A DNA stretch of 64,000 nt from the NCBI RefSeq assembly GCF_000745015.1, contig NZ_JQNA01000002.1, forward strand, positions 1,674,001-1,738,000, in the 5' to 3' direction. How positions within the stretch are numbered: the stretch's first letter is position 1; the number at the start of each line of letters is the position of its first letter. Below, one piece after another: positions 24,866 through 33,969 of this stretch. The position numbers and the translations under genes are program-made. Origin of the DNA: Burkholderia sp. 9120. GTDB taxonomy: Bacteria > Pseudomonadota > Gammaproteobacteria > Burkholderiales > Burkholderiaceae. The notes beneath the pieces are model-generated. The model was given only the letters and a program-made list of their open reading frames with translations. It did not search any database and was not told the DNA's origin.

Positions 24866-27247
24866 ATGCGATCAACGGCAGCCAGGCTAGTTCGCGTTTC
24901 ATCCTTTGCTTTGCTTGTGATTGTGTGGCTCACCGCGCTGCCGGGCGTCGCACGCGCGGCCGGTTGTAACGCCGGCACGCTGGTCACCGTAGTGGCCCAT
25001 CTCGACGACGATCTGCTGTTCGTCGACCCCGCCATCGCCGAGCATCTCGACGCCGGCTGGTGCGTCACCACCGTGCATCTGATCGGCGGCGCCAACGGCG
25101 GCAACTTCGCTTATGTGCAAACGCGCGAACGTGCGTCGCGGCTTGCCTATGCACGCATGGCCGGCGTGCCGAACGACTGGATCGAGTCGAACGTGACGAT
25201 CGCCGGCAAGCTGGTGCACCAGATGGTGCTGAAGGCGAAGCCTCAACTGCGCCTGCTCGAATTGCGTCTGCCCGGCGGTGGCGTGCGCGGCGGCCGCGTA
25301 CCGCTCGGCCTGTTGTGGGAGCAGCACGCCACGCTCTCCACCTACCCCATGAACGACAACGGCACCGTGCGCCTGCAATACGATCGCGACGGCTTGTCGG
25401 CCACACTGCAGGCGATCCTCGCGCAGGCGACGCTCATCTACACGCTCAATCCGGACACCGTGCCGTTCATCGAGCATCCCGATCATATTTACGCCGCGCG
25501 CATTACGCGGCACGTCGCGCAGACGCTCGGCAAAAGCGTGCCGATCGTCTATCACGTGACCTATCCCACCGGCGGCTGGCCCGCTAATCTCCCGAGCGCC
25601 GAAGTGCAGCGCAAGCGCGATATCGTCGCCAGCTATTTTTCGATCGACGGCAGCGAGTCGTCGCATGTGTTCGGCGAGTTTCAATGGGACGGTAACTGGA
25701 TCGCGCGCCGCTATGCATTCGCCGATCGCAGCGATCGTCGCGTCGCGGATTTCCAGTCGCATCCGATCCAGCTTTTCAACGCGGCCGCAAGCGAATGTCT
25801 GACCTCCGGGGGATCCGGCCGCGCGCCGATACTTGCCGCCTGTAACGGCTCAACCGATCAGCAATGGCGCTGGGACCCGCTCAGTGCGTATCCCGGCAAT
25901 TCACGCAATGCCGCGCTCGTCAGCGTGGCGACGTCGCAATGCATTGCGGAACGCGACGGCTATCTGACCAGCGAGACTTGCGATCAGTGGGACATCGCGC
26001 AACGCTGGACGCCGTGGGACTTCGGCCTCGTCTATACGCCCATGCGTCATTGTCTCGGCGAGACCGGCGGCAAGCTCACCATGCGCGGTTGCGCGGCGCT
26101 GACCACGCGCTTTCGCTGGGCGGCCACCCAGCGCACGCAGGCGAACGATCTGCGGCTGGCGGGCGCAATGACGGGCGACGTGAGCGGCACCGGCAAGCAA
26201 TCCGCTGTGTATGTGCAGCGCCAGCACGACGGCCCCGGCTTCAACGTCTACGCTGCGTCGCTCGCGAAAAGCGCACCGCCTGCGCTGTGGTACGCGAGCG
26301 CCGTGCCGTTCGATCCGCAAGCCACCGCGCCGAGTTGCGCGGGCAACGCGTTGTGCTTCGACAGCGTGCGCTTTCTGCTCGCCGATTTCGACGGCGACGG
26401 CCGCGCGGATCTGATGGTGATCACGGCACGTCAGGGCGGCACCGCGTTCTGGTTGCTGCGCAGTAACGGCAATCGCTTCGAAGCGCCGCGCCTGTGGCTA
26501 CAAACCGGGCCCGAGTTCAAGCCGGAACTGACGCAGCAATATGTGGCCGCGGATTTCACCGGAACCGGTCGCGCCAGTGTGCTGATCGCGCAGAAGCGGG
26601 CCGATAGCGGACTCGATCTTTGGGTCGCCGCATCGCAACGCGCGTCCGCGTCCGCACCGACGCTTTTCGCTCAGGCGAAAAACCTCGCGCAGAACGCCGA
26701 TCTGTTAGCGCTCAAGACATCGGGTTCACGTGCATCGCTGGTGGCAATGGAAGAACGCGACGGACGGCTTGCCGTCACGCCGATTGCCAACGACGGCACG
26801 CGCATGAACCTCGGCGAGCGCAAACCATTGCCCGCGAGTTTCATCCCCGGCTTCGTGAAGGTCGCGACCGGCGCAGTGCAGGGACCGGACAGCAACACGT
26901 TGATTCTGCTGACACCGCATCTCGACGGCTCGAACGACGACGCGTTGATCGACGTCGCCACCCTCGACATGGCGCAACCTGCAAGCGCACCGATCCACGC
27001 GGCAGCGTTGCACGGCATGTCGTGGTCGGATGTGTTTCCGGTGTTCGTGCGCGACCGGCATCGTGCGGCGCTCGTGCTGTATCGGCGAGTTGACGCGACG
27101 CTGGGGAATTTCTATTTCACCGGCGGCGCACCGGCGCTGACGCTCTATCCGGCGGGACAAAATCTCGCGCTCGGCGCCGCGCAGGAATTGGGCGAATTGC
27201 CGGGACTGTTTTCGGAGACGCTGCGAATCGACCGCCTCGCGCAATAG
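24866..27247 (+). CDS. Exported PIG-L deacetylase with lectin-like and FG-GAP-like regions
   Basis: The protein is 793 residues from the ATG at 24866, chosen because a Sec signal peptide (MRSTAARLVRVSSFALLVIV to ARAAG) follows at once; a TTG at 24836 is open but adds no useful sequence. The PIG-L/LmbE domain (about 37-290) has VAHLDDD (His45, Asp47, Asp48) and EHPDH (His204, His207), the zinc ligands and base of N-acetylglucosamine deacetylases. Next comes a region with ECLTSGG and DQQWRW (about 300-430) resembling ricin-B lectin repeats. A third part has LLADFDGDGRADLMVI (about 510-530), an FG-GAP/VCBS-like calcium repeat. It may deacetylate and bind the exported polymer. Confidence 0.85.
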   Translation: MRSTAARLVRVSSFALLVIVWLTALPGVARAAGCNAGTLVTVVAHLDDDLLFVDPAIAEHLDAGWCVTTVHLIGGANGGNFAYVQTRERASRLAYARMAGVPNDWIESNVTIAGKLVHQMVLKAKPQLRLLELRLPGGGVRGGRVPLGLLWEQHATLSTYPMNDNGTVRLQYDRDGLSATLQAILAQATLIYTLNPDTVPFIEHPDHIYAARITRHVAQTLGKSVPIVYHVTYPTGGWPANLPSAEVQRKRDIVASYFSIDGSESSHVFGEFQWDGNWIARRYAFADRSDRRVADFQSHPIQLFNAAASECLTSGGSGRAPILAACNGSTDQQWRWDPLSAYPGNSRNAALVSVATSQCIAERDGYLTSETCDQWDIAQRWTPWDFGLVYTPMRHCLGETGGKLTMRGCAALTTRFRWAATQRTQANDLRLAGAMTGDVSGTGKQSAVYVQRQHDGPGFNVYAASLAKSAPPALWYASAVPFDPQATAPSCAGNALCFDSVRFLLADFDGDGRADLMVITARQGGTAFWLLRSNGNRFEAPRLWLQTGPEFKPELTQQYVAADFTGTGRASVLIAQKRADSGLDLWVAASQRASASAPTLFAQAKNLAQNADLLALKTSGSRASLVAMEERDGRLAVTPIANDGTRMNLGERKPLPASFIPGFVKVATGAVQGPDSNTLILLTPHLDGSNDDALIDVATLDMAQPASAPIHAAALHGMSWSDVFPVFVRDRHRAALVLYRRVDATLGNFYFTGGAPALTLYPAGQNLALGAAQELGELPGLFSETLRIDRLAQ

Positions 27248-27306
27248 CGCGAGCGGATCGATTCGACAGGATTCGGACGGGGACTAAAACAGAGTACAGG
27301 CAGAGT

Positions 27307-28392
27307 TCAGGCGGAGACTTGCAACGGCTGCACGAATTTACGCGCGATCGTCATATAGCGATCCGCCGTGTCGTGCAGCGTGTAGCCCGACAGTTGCCGA
27401 TCGGCGCGCGGCATGTCGAGCGCATGCAGCAAGGCGCTGCCGTACGCATCGGGATCGGCGGTATCGACCAGACTCACGCTGCCGAATGCCGTCGCGAACC
27501 CGAACGAAGCAATCCGGTTCGCGACGACAGGAATACCCGAGGCCAGCGCTTCCAGAAAGCCAATACTCTGCGCCTCGAAGCGCGACGGCATCGCAAAGAC
27601 GCGCGACGAACGCAGAATCGCGGCCACATCGGAGCGCGGCCCACACACCTGCACCTTGTCCTGCAAGCCGAGTTGCTCGACGAGCGACACCACCGCCGCG
27701 TGATAGCCGACATCTTCGACCACACCGCACAACAGCAGACGCGCAGCCGGTTCGGTTTGCAGCACGCGTTCGAAAGCGCGCACCGTATGCAGTTGGCTCT
27801 TGCAATCCATATAGCGGCCGAGCTGGACGATCTGTTTGGCCGGCACGTGCAAGGCGGGCGCCGGCGCGTCGCCGTATTCGGCGAACTGCGAGGCGTCCAC
27901 GCCGTTGGGAATCACCACCATCGACGGATGCCGGCCGATCTCGCGCAGGTAGTCGTCGATATTTTGTTGCGACACGCCGATGATCGCCTGCGCGCGACGT
28001 GACAGCAGACGCTCGGCGCGCTTCAACGCGCCGTTCTCGAAGTCATTGACGCCCGAATGCATCACCCACGCGATCGGCGTATGAACCGGCAGCAGGCGCA
28101 CGTACATCGCGGCGAGCGTGGCATGCGCGACGATAAAGTCCGGCCGGAAACGACGCACCACGCGATACAGGTGCAGCAGCTTGCCGACCCGCCCATAGCG
28201 AACCTCGGGAAACATGCAGGTGACACCCGCCGCCTGCAGTTCGGCGCGGATATCCGCGAAGTCGGTCTGCTGCGGCAGCAGCGACGTCATACAGACTTCA
28301 TGCCCGCCGCGCTGATGATGAATGGCGAGCCCTTTGACGAGTACTTCTGCCCCGGACAACCGCGGTGCGTGAACCAGTTGAAGAATTCTCAC
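27307..28392 (-). CDS. Glycosyltransferase family 4 (GT-B)
   Basis: The protein is 361 residues from a GTG at 28392 (reads MRILQLVHAPRLSGAEVLVK), with GAGAGA about 8 bp upstream. The frame is open further upstream, but that sequence is unlike the family start. The C-terminal half shows KQIVQLGRYMDCKSQLHTVRAF and FAMPSRFEAQSIGFLEALASGIPVV, the GT4 donor site. It transfers a sugar, probably during EPS assembly, and is convergent with the PIG-L gene (59-bp gap, no terminator seen). It stands alone on its strand, with the AT-rich leader of the second glycosidase gene upstream. Confidence 0.87.
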   Translation of the reverse strand: MRILQLVHAPRLSGAEVLVKGLAIHHQRGGHEVCMTSLLPQQTDFADIRAELQAAGVTCMFPEVRYGRVGKLLHLYRVVRRFRPDFIVAHATLAAMYVRLLPVHTPIAWVMHSGVNDFENGALKRAERLLSRRAQAIIGVSQQNIDDYLREIGRHPSMVVIPNGVDASQFAEYGDAPAPALHVPAKQIVQLGRYMDCKSQLHTVRAFERVLQTEPAARLLLCGVVEDVGYHAAVVSLVEQLGLQDKVQVCGPRSDVAAILRSSRVFAMPSRFEAQSIGFLEALASGIPVVANRIASFGFATAFGSVSLVDTADPDAYGSALLHALDMPRADRQLSGYTLHDTADRYMTIARKFVQPLQVSA

Positions 28393-29247
28393 GATTGATC
28401 TCTCTGGATAACCGCCTATTTTGCGCAACGGATGAAGAAGCCGATCCCGCCAGGTTCGGGCCCCAAATGGCGCCTGCTTCCCACCATCTTTTATCTGGCG
28501 CGTTGCCGGTACGGAACGCGTCATGGTCTCGGTAAAACAGCGACAGATTCACTACACAATCCGAGTCGCGAAGAAACCTTACACCGAAGGTACAGCCCTT
28601 CTCCGCCATCTCCAAGGCTTTGCCCGCTATGCAATGAGCGCTAACGCCCATTTCTCTGCGGATTGGGCCCGCTCACTTGGTTAGGTATCCGTTCCATAGT
28701 TTTTCGACCCCATTTCAAAATGGCGGAAAAGTACTAGTTTCTCCTTACATAAGTTTTGATTGGATCAATGCAATTAGTACCGCGTATTTGTTCATACGTA
28801 ACGACTCGTTACTTCTTTTAAACAGACGAGTCGGTATGGTGACGGTCGATTCTTCCCAATCGCTGCTTTATGTTACTTACAGAACAGTAAAAGCTTCATT
28901 GATCAGTGCAGCGAGTTCGCAAGCTGCGATCACTTGCGCTGTTCTGCGAAACGTCGGTTGTTTTCGTCGTACCTTCCCCCGGTCGTTCGATTCCGCCAGG
29001 CCAAACGTGACTCACGTCACGGTGGATTCGTACGACTTGAAATTCGCTGAAGAGAAACGTGTTTGGGGCCGACAACCCGGGAAGGCATCACCCTGGCGCA
29101 ACCGGACAGTTGCGCACACCCGATGGCCAGTGCCGACCTTTCGTTGATCGGCCGGTCTGCAAATGAACCCCGTTGTTCGCCCGGACTCCCCACGCGCCTT
29201 GCGCGATGAGCTGGGCGAATCATCAGCAACGCAAGGCTGACAGATCG
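28393..29247. promoter_or_regulatory. Intergenic region with AT-rich core and several palindromes
   Basis: This is 855 bp between divergent genes, the glycosyltransferase (minus) and the lipoprotein glycosidase (plus). The part from about 28680 to 28910 is AT-rich, as in the leader of the paralogous glycosidase. It contains palindromes at 28710-28723 (CCATTT-CA-AAATGG), 28798-28812 (GTAACG-ACT-CGTTAC) and 29006-29021 (CRP/FNR-like). Open frames in it show no coding character. Confidence 0.45.
29006..29021. promoter_or_regulatory. CRP/FNR-type binding site
   Basis: CGTGA-CTCACG-TCACG matches the TGTGA-N6-TCACA architecture of CRP/FNR family operators with perfect symmetry, differing only in the outermost base of each half. 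It lies 226 bp upstream of the lipoprotein glycosidase start. In Burkholderia, CRP/FNR regulators that respond to c-di-GMP are known to control exopolysaccharide genes; that this site belongs to one is inference. Confidence 0.45.
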
Positions 29248-31194
29248 ATGAAATCGCAACTACTCGTACTCTCGACCCTATCGCTCGCGCTCGCAGCCTG
29301 CGGCGGCGGTGGCGGTGGTAACGGCGCCACCAGCACGGCGGCGACCCAGGCCAACGGCGGCACCACCGCCAACGGCACGAACGGCACAGGCGGCTCGACC
29401 GGCAGCGGCAGCACCACGCTGAACGCCGCGGGCACCTCGAACGCGGCCATGAACTGCGCGGCGCCGGCCAACTCGTCGGGTTCGGGCAGCGCCACGATTT
29501 CCGCCGACACGCCCAGCGCCGACGGCACCCGCATCTTCCCGTCGGGCAGCACGTTCCAGCTCGCGTTCAGCACCAACGTGCCGGGCGCGGACACGCTGAA
29601 CTGGGCCGTCACCGACACGCTCGGCAAAGTCGCCGCCAGCGGCAGCGCACCGGTGCCGAACGGCTCTACCACGATCACGCTGAATTGCTCGTCGACGCTC
29701 GCCGGCTATTTCGCCGCGACCGGCACGCTGGCGAAGAACGGCGGCCAGTTGCCGCAAGCCGGCACACGGCCGGTGGGTATCGCGACCTTCGGCGTGCTGG
29801 CGAATCTGTCCGGCGTCGTGCCGGCGGTCACCTATGCGCGTCAGGAGCAGCATCGCTTCGGCATGCAGGGCGCGAACGACAACGGCCCGCTGCTTGCCGA
29901 CCTCGGCATCTCGTCGACGATCGACGACCGCCAGATGTCGACCATGGAGCCGAACGGCGCCAACACGTTCAACCCGGCAACCAGCACGCTCGATCCGTTC
30001 TACAAGTCCGGCAACGTGATGCGCCTGATCCGCCTCGACGGAATTCCCGCGTGGGCGAGCAGCACCGGCGCGTTCCAGGACGACGTCAGCGCGCCGACGA
30101 GCCTGTCGTACTACCAGAACTACATGAGCCGCGTGGGCACCGAATCGAACACGATTCGCTCGACCTACTTCCCGAACCAGTCGGCCAACTACTACCAGGT
30201 GACGTGGGAGCCGAACGAGTTCTGGACCGACACCGACGCCAATTTCGTCGCGCTGTACCAGTCCGTCTATCAAGGCCTGCACTCGACCGATCCGCACGCG
30301 GTGGTGATGGGCCCCACCGACGCGTTCCCGAGCCTGACCACGACGCGCCTGAAGCGCCTCGCGCCGCTCGGCTTCGGTCAGTACATCGACGCGGTCGCCA
30401 CGCACGGTTACTACGACGCCGGCACCTCGCCGTCGCATCCGCCGGAGCGTTACGACAGCGATGCGTCCACCGCCTCGGGTTCGCTGCGCGGCCAGATGCA
30501 GGCGCTGCGCGCCGAAATGGCCACCGACTACCGTCCGGGCATGAAGCTGTTCTCGACCGAGGCCGGCATCAGCTACGACCTCGGCAGCGCGTACGGCCCG
30601 AACTATCCGACCGCCAACGTGCTGTACGCACAAGCGGCTGTCGCGGCGCGCATGCACATCATCACGCTGGGTGAAGGTGCGAATCAGACCTACGTGTTCT
30701 ACGGCGCGGATTATCCGGGCGAAGTCGGCTACGGCACGTTCTTCGATCTGAGCGACGCGCAAGGCGCGTTCGGCGCGACCAACCTCAGCCCGAAGCCGGT
30801 CGCCATGGCACTCAGCGCAATGACGCACACGCTCGACGGCACCACGACGCTCGGTCCGGTGAACGGCGCGCCGAACGGCGTCTATGCGTACGCGTTCCAG
30901 CAACTGAACAACGGCGCGGTGATCACGGCTTTGTGGACGCACAGCAATAACGCGTGGAGCGCGAGCAGCGGTTTCAGCTCGACCTATAGCGTGCCGTACA
31001 CCCTCACCGTCGATGCGCCGGGCACGAGCGGTACGGTAAAGCTGATCGACATGATGGGCAATGCGTCGACCGTGAACTACAGCAACGGTGCGTTGACGCT
31101 GAACCTGACCGAATCGCCGGTGTATGTGGTGTCGAACAATGCGTCGATTGCTCAGGCGAACTCGACGGTGCCGGTGGGTTACGTCGGTATGTAA
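29248..31194 (+). CDS. Lipoprotein clan GH-A-type glycoside hydrolase-like protein
   Basis: The protein is 648 residues from the ATG at 29248, picked because the lipobox LAAC (Cys18) follows. A low-complexity Gly/Thr/Asn/Ser linker (19-66) precedes a beta-rich module (about 68-165). The catalytic barrel-like domain has VTWEPN (Glu321) and STEAG (Glu438), 117 residues apart, and THGYYD between them. A C-terminal beta domain ends with SPVYVVSNNAS. It closely matches residues 165-768 of the protein at 21547 but lacks that protein's N-terminal Cys module. As a lipoprotein it would be membrane-anchored, most likely in the outer membrane. A role in trimming the EPS is inferred from location. Confidence 0.83.
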   Translation: MKSQLLVLSTLSLALAACGGGGGGNGATSTAATQANGGTTANGTNGTGGSTGSGSTTLNAAGTSNAAMNCAAPANSSGSGSATISADTPSADGTRIFPSGSTFQLAFSTNVPGADTLNWAVTDTLGKVAASGSAPVPNGSTTITLNCSSTLAGYFAATGTLAKNGGQLPQAGTRPVGIATFGVLANLSGVVPAVTYARQEQHRFGMQGANDNGPLLADLGISSTIDDRQMSTMEPNGANTFNPATSTLDPFYKSGNVMRLIRLDGIPAWASSTGAFQDDVSAPTSLSYYQNYMSRVGTESNTIRSTYFPNQSANYYQVTWEPNEFWTDTDANFVALYQSVYQGLHSTDPHAVVMGPTDAFPSLTTTRLKRLAPLGFGQYIDAVATHGYYDAGTSPSHPPERYDSDASTASGSLRGQMQALRAEMATDYRPGMKLFSTEAGISYDLGSAYGPNYPTANVLYAQAAVAARMHIITLGEGANQTYVFYGADYPGEVGYGTFFDLSDAQGAFGATNLSPKPVAMALSAMTHTLDGTTTLGPVNGAPNGVYAYAFQQLNNGAVITALWTHSNNAWSASSGFSSTYSVPYTLTVDAPGTSGTVKLIDMMGNASTVNYSNGALTLNLTESPVYVVSNNASIAQANSTVPVGYVGM

Positions 31195-31232
31195 GTGGTA
31201 CTCGCGAGTTGCTATTCGCTACTCGCACGGAT

Positions 31233-31275
31233 AAAAAAACGTCAGTCGGCTCACGGGCCGGCTGACGTTTTTTTT
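31233..31275. terminator. Bidirectional rho-independent terminator
   Basis: An extended stem (AACGTCAG and GGC paired with GCC and CTGACGTT, 31239-31250 with 31257-31268) is flanked by seven A on the left and eight or more T on the right. It lies between the glycosidase (ends 31194, plus) and the permease (ends 31325, minus). Confidence 0.88.
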
Positions 31276-31324
31276 GGGCGGCTCATTTTCAGCGACTCGA
31301 ACACGAGCCCGCCTTCGCCCGCGC

Positions 31325-32863
31325 TCAGCTTTCTCCCAACTGCCCTTCCAAACCGCTCAGTTCCTGTTCGCGCTCTTTCGACAGCTTGCCGATCGGCGGC
31401 CCCGCGAAACTCTTGCGCACGCCCGCGCCGTACCAGATCGTCAGCAGCACCGCGAGCAAACCGACGATCACGTACACCACTTTCTGATTCGGCGGCTGCA
31501 TGCCGACATAGGCGAGCACCAGCGCACCGAACACCGCCGCCACCGCGAACGGCTTCGACAGCATGCCCAACTGGAACGGCCCATTCTCGGTCCACGTGCG
31601 GCCTTCGGCAAGAACGCCGGCAGCAATCGGCATCGCGTACGAGATGAACAGGAACACCGCGCTGCCCGCGCTCAACACCGTGAATGCATCGCCGTAGAGC
31701 GTCACCACGATCGCCAGCACCGCCGACGTCCAGATCGCCGCGCCCGGCGTGCGATGCGTCGCGTTCACTTTACGCAGCCACTTCGAGGCCGGCAAACCGC
31801 CGTCGCGGGCAAACGCGAACATCATCCGCGAGGTTGACGTCACCGCTGCGAGACCGCACACGTAGTTGATGAAGAACATCAGCAGTTCGATCACGATACG
31901 CAGCGGCCCTGGAATCGGCGCGAGAATCGCTTCGAAGAAGCCCGTGCCCTGCTTCACTGCCGCGCCGATATCCGGCATCACCAGCACGAATGCGCAGACC
32001 ATCACATAGCCAAAGGTCGTCGACCAGAACACCGAACCGACGATACCGCGCGGCACGTTGCGCGCCGCTTCATGCGTCTCCTCCGAGGTATGCGCGGAAG
32101 CGTCGAAGCCGGTGATCGTATAGGCGGTCAGCAGCAGGCCCGACAGAAACGCCACGACCATGGTCTGCTTCGGCCACGCGCCGCCGTCCACACCGGTGAA
32201 GTTGGTGAACGTATAGAGCCGCGACAGATCGATCTTCACCGGCGAATACACCAGCAGCGACCCCACCAGCAGAATCGTCACCACGAAGATCAGATAGCCC
32301 GACAGGTCGGTGATCTTGCTGGTGATGCGAATGCCGCGATGATTGAGGAACGCTTGCGACGCGGTGATCACGGTGAGAAACAGCGTCTGCTGCCACCAGC
32401 CCAATGAATCGGGACTCACGCCGAACATCGGCGCGATCAGTGTGCGGAAGAACGGATCGTAGGTGCCGTAGTTGATCGCCGCGACCACGAACACGAGGCC
32501 GAGCAGATTGAGCCACGCGGTCAGCCAGCCCCACGTCTTGCCGCCCAGAATCGAACTCCAGTGATAGAGCCCGCCCGCGGTCGGATACGACGACGCGATC
32601 TGCGCCATTGCCGCGGCCACCACCAGCGCGAACAGCGAGCCGAGCGGCCAGCCGAGTCCGATTGAAGCGCCGCCCGCCGCCGACAAGCCCATCTGGAACG
32701 ACGTGATGCCGCCCGACAGAATGCAGATCAGCGAGAACGACACCGCGAAGTTCGAGAACGCGCCCATGCGGCGGGACAGTTCCTGCGCGTAGCCCATCTT
32801 GTGCAACAGCTTGACGTCGTTGTCGGCGGAATCCGTCGACGGCACGGCCGGGTTGATGTCCAT
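31325..32863 (-). CDS. APC-superfamily amino acid/amine permease
   Basis: This 512-residue integral membrane protein has about twelve hydrophobic segments. The N-terminal stretch LSRRMGAFSNFAVSFSLICILSGGITSF and the following ASSYPTAGGLYHWSS are typical of the BAT/GABA-permease branch of the APC superfamily, which imports amino acids or amines with protons. The conserved HTSEETHEAARNVPRGI lies around residue 255. It is downstream of an SDR dehydrogenase gene on the same strand (68-bp gap), so uptake and oxidation of one compound may be coupled. The substrate is not predictable. Confidence 0.9.
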   Translation of the reverse strand: MDINPAVPSTDSADNDVKLLHKMGYAQELSRRMGAFSNFAVSFSLICILSGGITSFQMGLSAAGGASIGLGWPLGSLFALVVAAAMAQIASSYPTAGGLYHWSSILGGKTWGWLTAWLNLLGLVFVVAAINYGTYDPFFRTLIAPMFGVSPDSLGWWQQTLFLTVITASQAFLNHRGIRITSKITDLSGYLIFVVTILLVGSLLVYSPVKIDLSRLYTFTNFTGVDGGAWPKQTMVVAFLSGLLLTAYTITGFDASAHTSEETHEAARNVPRGIVGSVFWSTTFGYVMVCAFVLVMPDIGAAVKQGTGFFEAILAPIPGPLRIVIELLMFFINYVCGLAAVTSTSRMMFAFARDGGLPASKWLRKVNATHRTPGAAIWTSAVLAIVVTLYGDAFTVLSAGSAVFLFISYAMPIAAGVLAEGRTWTENGPFQLGMLSKPFAVAAVFGALVLAYVGMQPPNQKVVYVIVGLLAVLLTIWYGAGVRKSFAGPPIGKLSKEREQELSGLEGQLGES

Positions 32864-32931
32864 GACGCGATCCTTTGAACAGGGTGAAAACGAAGCGTCG
32901 GCGCGGCCGGGCCGCGCGACGCGCTAGCAGC

Positions 32932-33708
32932 TCACGCGGCCGTGAAGCAGTTATCGACGTACAGGTGTGCGCCGTTGACGAAACTGGCGTCGTCGCTGGC
33001 GAGGAACAGTGCGGCGCGCGCCACTTCGTCCGGCGCGCAGAGACGGCCTTGTTGCGCGGACAACGCTGCTTCGCTCGCATCGAAACCGTATTTCGCGAGT
33101 GCGCTGATTTCGCGACGGCCGTGCGGCGTGTCGATGAAGCCGGGACACACCGCGTTGCAGCGAATGCCGCGATCGCGATACTCGACCGCGATGGAACGCG
33201 CGAACATCGCGCATGCGCCTTTGGTGGTGCAATACAGCACTTCGAGCGGCGTCGCCGCCACCGACGAGATCGACGCCGTGCAGACAATCGAGCCGCCGCC
33301 TGCGGCGAGCATGTGCGGCAGCACGGCGCGCGTCATCATGAACATGCTCTTCACGTTGACGTTCATGAGCCAGTCGTAGTCGTCGTCGGTCGTGTCGATG
33401 AACGGTTTCACGACGATGCTGCCGGCGTGATTGAACAGCACGTCGATGCGTCCGAAGCGCGCGACGATGTTCGCGACCGCGGCGTCCACGGCGTCGCGCT
33501 TCGAGACGTCGGCGGCGAATAGCTCGGCGGTGCCGCCTGCGGCGCGAATGCGCGTGACCACTTCTTCGCCCACGTCCGTGTTGATATCGACGACCGCGAC
33601 CTGTGCGCCTTCGCGTGCGAACAGCAGCGATGCCGCGCCGCCCGCGCCCGTTGCGCCGCCTGAGACGATGGCGATCTTGCCGTCCAGCCTGCCTGCCGAT
33701 TGGGTCAT
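32932..33708 (-). CDS. Short-chain dehydrogenase/reductase
   Basis: The protein is 258 residues from the ATG at 33708, which has AAGGAG 7 bp upstream. It is a classical SDR with cofactor loop GGATGAGG (17-24), an Asp at the end of the second strand (VVDIN, Asp41) that suggests NAD rather than NADP, and FNHAG in place of the usual NNAG. The catalytic Ser is near residue 146, with Tyr159 and Lys163 (YCTTK). It probably oxidises an alcohol or hydroxy acid in the cytoplasm. It is the first gene of a two-gene unit with the permease, divergent from an AraC regulator 261 bp away. Confidence 0.92.
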   Translation of the reverse strand: MTQSAGRLDGKIAIVSGGATGAGGAASLLFAREGAQVAVVDINTDVGEEVVTRIRAAGGTAELFAADVSKRDAVDAAVANIVARFGRIDVLFNHAGSIVVKPFIDTTDDDYDWLMNVNVKSMFMMTRAVLPHMLAAGGGSIVCTASISSVAATPLEVLYCTTKGACAMFARSIAVEYRDRGIRCNAVCPGFIDTPHGRREISALAKYGFDASEAALSAQQGRLCAPDEVARAALFLASDDASFVNGAHLYVDNCFTAA

Positions 33709-33969
33709 GCGTGACTCCTTCCTGGTGCATTGCGTTGTGCACAAAGTAGGCGCGGCAAAAAACGACGACTATCCAAAATTGGCAAAAAGTAAAAATCCCG
33801 TAAAAATTCGCGTTGCTGACGAATGCATTACGACCGGGTTGAAACGCTTGCCGGGTTGGTGGCGAAGGTCCGTCGGGTCACGCCGGACGCCTTGACGGTG
33901 CGGTTTTTTTTTCGCATACACTGGGCGGCACGAGGCTTTCGGGGAGTGCCCACGAATCGGGAGAAGCAT

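Noticed and set aside
28677..29147. 156-residue plus-strand frame upstream of the lipoprotein glycosidase
   Set aside because: It has mixed composition, no Shine-Dalgarno and contains palindromes of the regulatory region.
29278..30942. Long antisense frame over the lipoprotein glycosidase
   Set aside because: Same GC shadow effect. It is Arg/Val/His-rich without any fold signature, and the sense protein is clear.
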